NCBI RefSeq assembly: GCF_001870905.1
Contig: NZ_LNDC01000073.1
Span: 1-49,191 of the forward strand
Reading direction: 5' to 3'
DNA length: 49,191 nucleotides
From: Geitlerinema sp. PCC 9228
GTDB taxonomy: Bacteria; Cyanobacteriota; Cyanobacteriia; Cyanobacteriales; PCC-9228
The notes under the pieces were generated by a model, which did not search any database, was not told the origin of the DNA, and saw nothing but the letters and a program-made list of their open reading frames with translations. A program made the position numbers and the translations under genes. Every line of letters starts with the position of its first letter. Within the stretch, counting starts at the first letter, position 1. This document shows positions 45,632-49,191 of the stretch, in pieces.

Positions 45632-46560
45632 AAGCAATAGTCCGAAGGACCGGTGCGGTAGGCACCATCGCTATGGCTGGCAATCCACTCGGCTAAAATC
45701 GGATTGACCAACTCCGGTGCCTCATCCTGGGGACAGTGTCCCATCCCTTCCACAGGCACAAACCGTTCTACCGTATCAAACGTTGCCAATTCTCTTCCCA
45801 TATCCACAGGTTCCCAAGGATCCGCCGTTCCCCAAATAACCATCGCCGGACAAGGCAATTTCGGCAGCAAATCCTCCGGCAACGGTCCTTGGGAATAGCG
45901 CGTAAAAGCCAAAAACACATCCGCCGCTTCTGGTTCCCTAGCCGGCTTCATAATTAAATCCACCAACTCATCGGTCACCGCTTCCGGTCTTTGATACGCC
46001 TGCAGCAAAATTTTGCGTACCGACTTGGGTTGAGCCACCTGTCGGTAAAACCATCTCCCAAACCAGCGTACTGACAGCAATTGTTGCATAATCTGGGCAC
46101 CCACCCGGCGTCCCCAGGAAATATTTTGTTGGCGGCGTTCGTGCAGCAGTCGCAGAGAACAATTGATTAAAGCCACCCCCAAAACCATATCGCGATTGTC
46201 CACCGCCGCTTGCATGGCAGCGATACAGCCAATGGAGTTACCAACCAAAAAGGCCGGTCCCCCCACCACTTCCCGACAAAAATCGCCAATTTGCTGTCCC
46301 CAGGTTTCAAAGGTATAGCTGATTTCATTGCTGGGAGTGGGTTTCGCAGAACCGCCAAAACCTAATAAATCGATGGCGTAAACCCGACAGTGGGTCGCCA
46401 ATTCGGGAAGGTTTTTCCGCCAGTGTCCGCAAGAGGCACCAAAACCGTGAACCAGCACCACCGCCGGACCGTTGTCTCCCTGGCTTTGGTAGCAAATGGG
46501 ATAGCCACGCCAAAGCCACTGTTGGGTGGTTGTGATTGTAAAAAAAGAAGTTTCTGTCAT
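45628..46560 (-). CDS. Alpha/beta hydrolase
   Basis: About 310 residues from the ATG at 46560 ([17 protein letters not shown]); the extension to 46641 looks non-coding. A cap-domain hydrolase with the oxyanion [10 protein letters not shown], nucleophile Ser in VGNSIGCIA, Asp in WGTADPWEP and His in [10 protein letters not shown], so the triad is complete. This cyanobacterial group resembles proteins annotated as haloalkane dehalogenase-like or pheophytinase-like, but no substrate is evident. Convergent with maf, four-base overlap. Confidence 0.9.
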   Translation of the reverse strand: MTETSFFTITTTQQWLWRGYPICYQSQGDNGPAVVLVHGFGASCGHWRKNLPELATHCRVYAIDLLGFGGSAKPTPSNEISYTFETWGQQIGDFCREVVGGPAFLVGNSIGCIAAMQAAVDNRDMVLGVALINCSLRLLHERRQQNISWGRRVGAQIMQQLLSVRWFGRWFYRQVAQPKSVRKILLQAYQRPEAVTDELVDLIMKPAREPEAADVFLAFTRYSQGPLPEDLLPKLPCPAMVIWGTADPWEPVDMGRELATFDTVERFVPVEGMGHCPQDEAPELVNPILAEWIASHSDGAYRTGPSDYCF

Positions 46561-46759
46561 GAGGAAAATGAAGGAGGGACAGGAGACGGGGAACGAAAGT
46601 CTATTGAATAGATTGGCCCATCCGAAACCTGCCACCTTCAAAGGACAAATGACGAATAAGCGAACGTTCGTTCGCCTTTACTTAATATTCTGTAACAAGA
46701 CGCGCGGAAATGCTATGTTTTTGTTCAAATTTTTTGATGGATGCGAGTAGGGTTTGCGA

Positions 46760-48196
46760 CTACGGTTGGGATTGGCTGGTTGTTTGGTCTTGATTTTGCA
46801 GTCGCAATAAAATTTCTTCGTGTTTTTCTTTGGTAATGGGATAAAAATAGGCAAGCACCATGCCAGCAATCAAACAGAGGGTAGGAACCGGTCCGATAGC
46901 CAAGCGAATCACCAACAAAGCTGAATCCGGCTGTTGTACGGAGGCAGCATCAACGGCCGTCCCTTCAACATACCCCGCCAAATCCAATGCTTGTCCCACC
47001 AGAAACAATCCCAACGCCAATCCCATTTTTTGCAAGACCACCATAAAGGCATAAAAGACACCTTCCCGTCGCTGGCCAGTATTGAGTTCGTCTAGTTCGA
47101 TGACATCCGGCAACATGGACCAAGGAATTAAATAGGCTGTAGAAACCCCCAGACCAGCCATGACGGCTAGCATGTACATCAGAAAAACCTGGCCTGGTTG
47201 CAGGAAAAACAACCCTCCCTGTGCTATCACCCACATAGCAATTCCCATATAGTAAACTGTTTTTTTCCCCAATTTGCGGCTGAGGGGACTCCAAACCGAA
47301 AGCATGACCATAGCCGTTCCTTGCACCGTCACTGCCACCGTGTAAAAACTCGTATCGGACAATCCCATCCAGCTATTGACATAGTATTTTAAGGTCGTAG
47401 CGGTAATTTGTACGGCCAGCCAGGAAAACAAATAAATCCCTATGACAAAGAGAAAAGGACGGTTGGTAAAGGCAATTTGCAGCTGTTTTTTGAGGGGAAT
47501 GGAAGTAGGTTGTTCCGCTGGTTGGTGGGTAGCCTGCATTTGGTCGGCTCTAGCTTTGGTACCCCAAACGCACCAGTAGAGGGGGATAATAGAAAAAAGA
47601 CCAAAAGCAGCTCCAATGGTAAAGTATCGCTGTTGGGGATCTTCAATGAGCCGGGAAATGCCAGCAGCTACCAACAAAGATAAAATACTGCCGCCGATGG
47701 AAAAGGTGAAGCGAAAGCGATTGAGATTGGTGCGTTCGTTATAATCGCGCGTTAGTTCTGGAGTGAGTGCGGTATAGGGAAGATTAACAGCGGTGTAAGC
47801 AAGATTGAACAGGATGCCCACAATGAGATAGTACCAGAATAAAGCTGTGGCACTGCCGAATTGGGGAACCAGCCACTGCAAGAAAAAGAAAATGGCAAAA
47901 GGAAAGGCACCAAAAAGTATCCAAGGATATCGCCTTCCCCAGCGGCTGCGAGTGCGATCGCTTAAAATACCGATAATGGGGTCGTTTACCGCATCGGAAA
48001 CCTTTCCCACCATTAAAACACTACCTGCCCAAGCGGCTGGCAAACCCGCCACATCCGTTAAAAAAGGGAGCAGCAAAAAAACCTGCAAATTTGCTGTTAA
48101 AGCCGGAGACAAATCCCCAGCGCCAAAAGCCAGTTTGGTCCAGAAAGAAAGTTCGCCAGGTTTGGGAGTTGGCGTAGGAAAAGCATCTTGGGTCAT
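46760..48196 (-). CDS. GPH-family (MelB-like) sugar:cation symporter
   Basis: 478 residues with about twelve transmembrane helices. The early AFGAGDLSPALTANLQVF, then KVSDAVNDPIIGILSDRTRSRWGRR, the hallmark loop of glycoside-pentoside-hexuronide symporters, and MLPDVIELDELNTGQRREG later in the protein, are diagnostic. Substrate unknown. It begins just 28 bp from the end of the TnpB element at 48224, whose right end points toward this gene. Confidence 0.9.
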   Translation of the reverse strand: MTQDAFPTPTPKPGELSFWTKLAFGAGDLSPALTANLQVFLLLPFLTDVAGLPAAWAGSVLMVGKVSDAVNDPIIGILSDRTRSRWGRRYPWILFGAFPFAIFFFLQWLVPQFGSATALFWYYLIVGILFNLAYTAVNLPYTALTPELTRDYNERTNLNRFRFTFSIGGSILSLLVAAGISRLIEDPQQRYFTIGAAFGLFSIIPLYWCVWGTKARADQMQATHQPAEQPTSIPLKKQLQIAFTNRPFLFVIGIYLFSWLAVQITATTLKYYVNSWMGLSDTSFYTVAVTVQGTAMVMLSVWSPLSRKLGKKTVYYMGIAMWVIAQGGLFFLQPGQVFLMYMLAVMAGLGVSTAYLIPWSMLPDVIELDELNTGQRREGVFYAFMVVLQKMGLALGLFLVGQALDLAGYVEGTAVDAASVQQPDSALLVIRLAIGPVPTLCLIAGMVLAYFYPITKEKHEEILLRLQNQDQTTSQSQP

Positions 48197-48223
48197 TAGT
48201 ATCTCTATACAGGAAAAGAACCA

Positions 48224-48371
48224 TTGACACTCTCACGAATAGAATTCGTAAGATTCTCGCTTCATTGGGGGTGCCTGTGAAGAGATTCGCGAAGAGAGTT
48301 ACTCCATCGCCGGCCACAGGAACCCTCGACGAGCATTTTTCCGCCCTGTCCGGACGTACTTGCGACACCTC
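48224..48371 (-). ncRNA. Probable omega/reRNA scaffold at right end of TnpB copy B
   Basis: Matches 33939-34083 across its length: GAGGTGTCGCAAGTACG..., GAATCTCTTCACAGGCAC, and the final hairpin with GAGAGTGTCAA. The expected guide would start at 48223 going down and run into the leader of the GPH symporter gene. RNA production is inferred from the element family. Confidence 0.5.
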
Positions 48372-48572
48372 AATTCAAGACCACTTGTGCTGCTGCCACC
48401 ACGTCTCGATGGGTTTAATAGCCGCAGTGGAGCAGAAATGAGTTCTTTGAGAAAGCGGCTTTTCGCTTTTCCCCCTATGGACACCACAATGGGGACAAAT
48501 TTGACTGGTTTGTTTGGCCTCTACTTTGGCCAAGTATTTACCGCCCTTCAAACAGACCCAAGACAAAATGGA

Positions 48573-48596
48573 CTTGTGCTGAGCTACGCCGAAGCA
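48573..48596 (-). repeat. 24-bp repeat inserted in tnpB (inner copy)
   Basis: A 24-bp unit (minus-strand reading TGCTTCGGCGTAGCTCAG...) that adds eight codons, CFGVAQHK, between GEFL and SILSWVC, a junction that is continuous in other TnpB proteins. It is the exact inverted copy of 48947-48970. Confidence 0.65.
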
Positions 48597-48946
48597 TAGA
48601 AACTCGCCCCAAGTCGCATCGAGACAGAATTTCGCTAGCCGACTTCGCCCAAGAACTTTCAAATTCAGGCCCTCGGCAAAAATGCTGTCAGCTTGGTTGC
48701 ACAAATGGTGAGCCCACTTCAAGCAAAAGTCTTTGCGAGCTAATGTGAGGTGTTCGTACAATTGGGCGATGCGATGTTGAATCAAGTGCCAACGTCTGGA
48801 ATCCTTTTTCTACAGGTTGAACTTTTGTTGCAGCCATTTTAGCTCGCCAGAAGCCTTCAAGAACAATCGTGGGTTGTCAATCAATTCACCATCGCTGGTA
48901 GCCAAATAGCTCATTTTACCCACATCCAATCCGATGGCATGACCGC

Positions 48947-48970
48947 TGCTTCGGCGTAGCTCAGCACAAG
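48947..48970 (+). repeat. 24-bp repeat in tnpB (outer copy)
   Basis: An exact inverted copy of 48573-48596, about 350 bp away. It encodes CAELRR-S in front of SGHAIGLDVG on the minus strand. The other element carries the same unit at about 33661-33681, so this insertion predates their split. A diverged copy lies outside tnpB at 30034-30056. Confidence 0.65.
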
Positions 48971-49043
48971 TTATAGGTGGTTGGGGAACATCGAATCCGC
49001 TGGCATCGGATCAAATGATATAGTACCCGCTCGCTCTTTTCAA

Positions 49044-49191
49044 GTGAAACTAAGCCAGGCAGTTGCCCACCCGACTCGTCTTCACAACCGGACTTGATAC
49101 TTTCGCATCATCCGGGGACTCAACAACTTGGCTCTTGTCATGAGTACCAAGACTACCATCATTGGCAGTTTTTGCATCGTGGCAATGTTTG
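49044..49191 (-). mobile_element. Group II intron, 3' end (domains V and VI), partial
   Basis: On the minus strand, 49121-49085 forms a domain V-like hairpin: CCGGA, UGAU, a C-GAAA-G loop, AUCA, a two-base AG bulge, UCCGG. Directly after it, 49084-49044 forms a domain VI-like stem of about ten pairs with loop GGCAAC and an unpaired A followed by GUUUCAC, placing the branch-point A eight bases from the 3' end; the intron ends in AC. The next base starts the tnpB codon TTG, homologous to CTA at 33584 in the intron-free copy A. The bases before domain V read GAGUCCC rather than GAGC, so the catalytic triad may be altered. The rest of the intron, with any reverse transcriptase gene, lies outside the window. 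Confidence 0.7.

Larger units (their letters stand above)
48224..49043 (-). mobile_element. Decayed TnpB element, copy B, interrupted by a group II intron
   Basis: Reading down from 49043: LKRASGYY-type start, then SSGHAIGLDVG with the RuvC-I Asp, LATSDGELIDNPRLFLKASG, a stop, RIAQLYEHLTLARKDFCLKWAHHLCNQADSIFAEGLNLKVL with the RuvC-II Glu, ILSWVCLKGGKYLAKVEAKQTSQICPHCG (first zinc pair). Here a frameshift occurs: the second pair and RuvC-III continue in another frame as LHCGY-stop-THRDVVAAAQVVLN. So all parts of the C-terminal nuclease are present but in broken frames. The right end finishes at 48224 with GTGTCAA on the minus strand. Two 24-bp repeat units sit inside. At 49043 the tnpB sequence is continuous with the 3' end of a group II intron. 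Confidence 0.8.

Noticed and set aside
1-49191. CRISPR arrays, tRNA or rRNA genes, defence islands
   Set aside because: No regularly spaced direct repeats, no cloverleaf with a T-loop GTTCRA and acceptor pairing, and no cas, restriction-modification or toxin-antitoxin genes were seen.

Overview
The window is cyanobacterial. The octamer GCGATCGC (HIP1) and its GCGATCG/CGATCGC variants recur throughout. The gene content fits: FutB/FutC-type iron permease and ATPase, a PucC/LhaA-type carrier, a CyanoP-like lipoprotein, a ferrochelatase-family protein, an FtsH protease, short cyanobacteria-type hypothetical proteins and pentapeptide repeats. Codon use and the large number of interspersed repeats suggest a filamentous or repeat-rich lineage, but the genus cannot be set from the sequence alone. 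No tRNA, rRNA or CRISPR array is visible.

Layout. 1-6.6 kb: a 63-bp insertion-element end at the first base, a pentapeptide lipoprotein, divergent iron permease and ATPase genes, a small acidic exported protein with a JmjC-type oxygenase, and a phosphate-binding protein closed by a HIP1-built terminator. 6.7-10.7 kb: one very large PPC/TIG/RTX secreted protein on the minus strand. 11.4-17.5 kb: ATP-grasp ligase, chorismate mutase, SppA, a DMT exporter, and a PG-binding/HEAT/winged-helix membrane protein whose C-terminus runs into a second copy of the 63-bp element end. 17.6-18.1 kb: a decayed TnpB N-terminal half. 18.2-29.8 kb: M23 peptidase, FtsH, acetolactate synthase with an added zinc ribbon, a hydrolase-like protein, a ferrochelatase-family protein with a natural six-histidine tail, a response regulator, an ABC exporter and a PucC carrier. 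30-34.1 kb: repeat-dense spacer, IS630 remnant, LapA-like acidic protein, UspA, RbgA, and a decayed TnpB element that keeps its right end. 34.1-44.3 kb: a surface-polysaccharide region (ABC exporter with a kinase-like tail, two coupled GT4 glycosyltransferases, a GT2-like enzyme, an LCP ligase and mannose-1-phosphate guanylyltransferase), interrupted by hisH and two small genes. 44.4-48.2 kb: CyanoP, Maf, an alpha/beta hydrolase and a GPH symporter. 48.2-49.2 kb: a second decayed TnpB element, split at its 5' side by the 3' end of a group II intron that continues past the window.

How the genes work together. The GTs, exporter, GDP-mannose supply and LCP ligase plausibly build and anchor a cell-surface polysaccharide. 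FutB/FutC and the phosphate-binding protein serve nutrient uptake. The most interesting material is mobile: three TnpB remnants of the IS200/IS605 type, two with matching right ends where a guide (omega/reRNA) RNA would be encoded; a group II intron inserted at a codon that can be located by comparison with the intron-free copy; and a 24-bp repeat inserted in frame into tnpB. Several host genes also carry unusual C-terminal additions (zinc ribbon, His6, degenerate HisKA-like segment, an element-derived tail). All names rest on motif recognition by eye; no database search was run.
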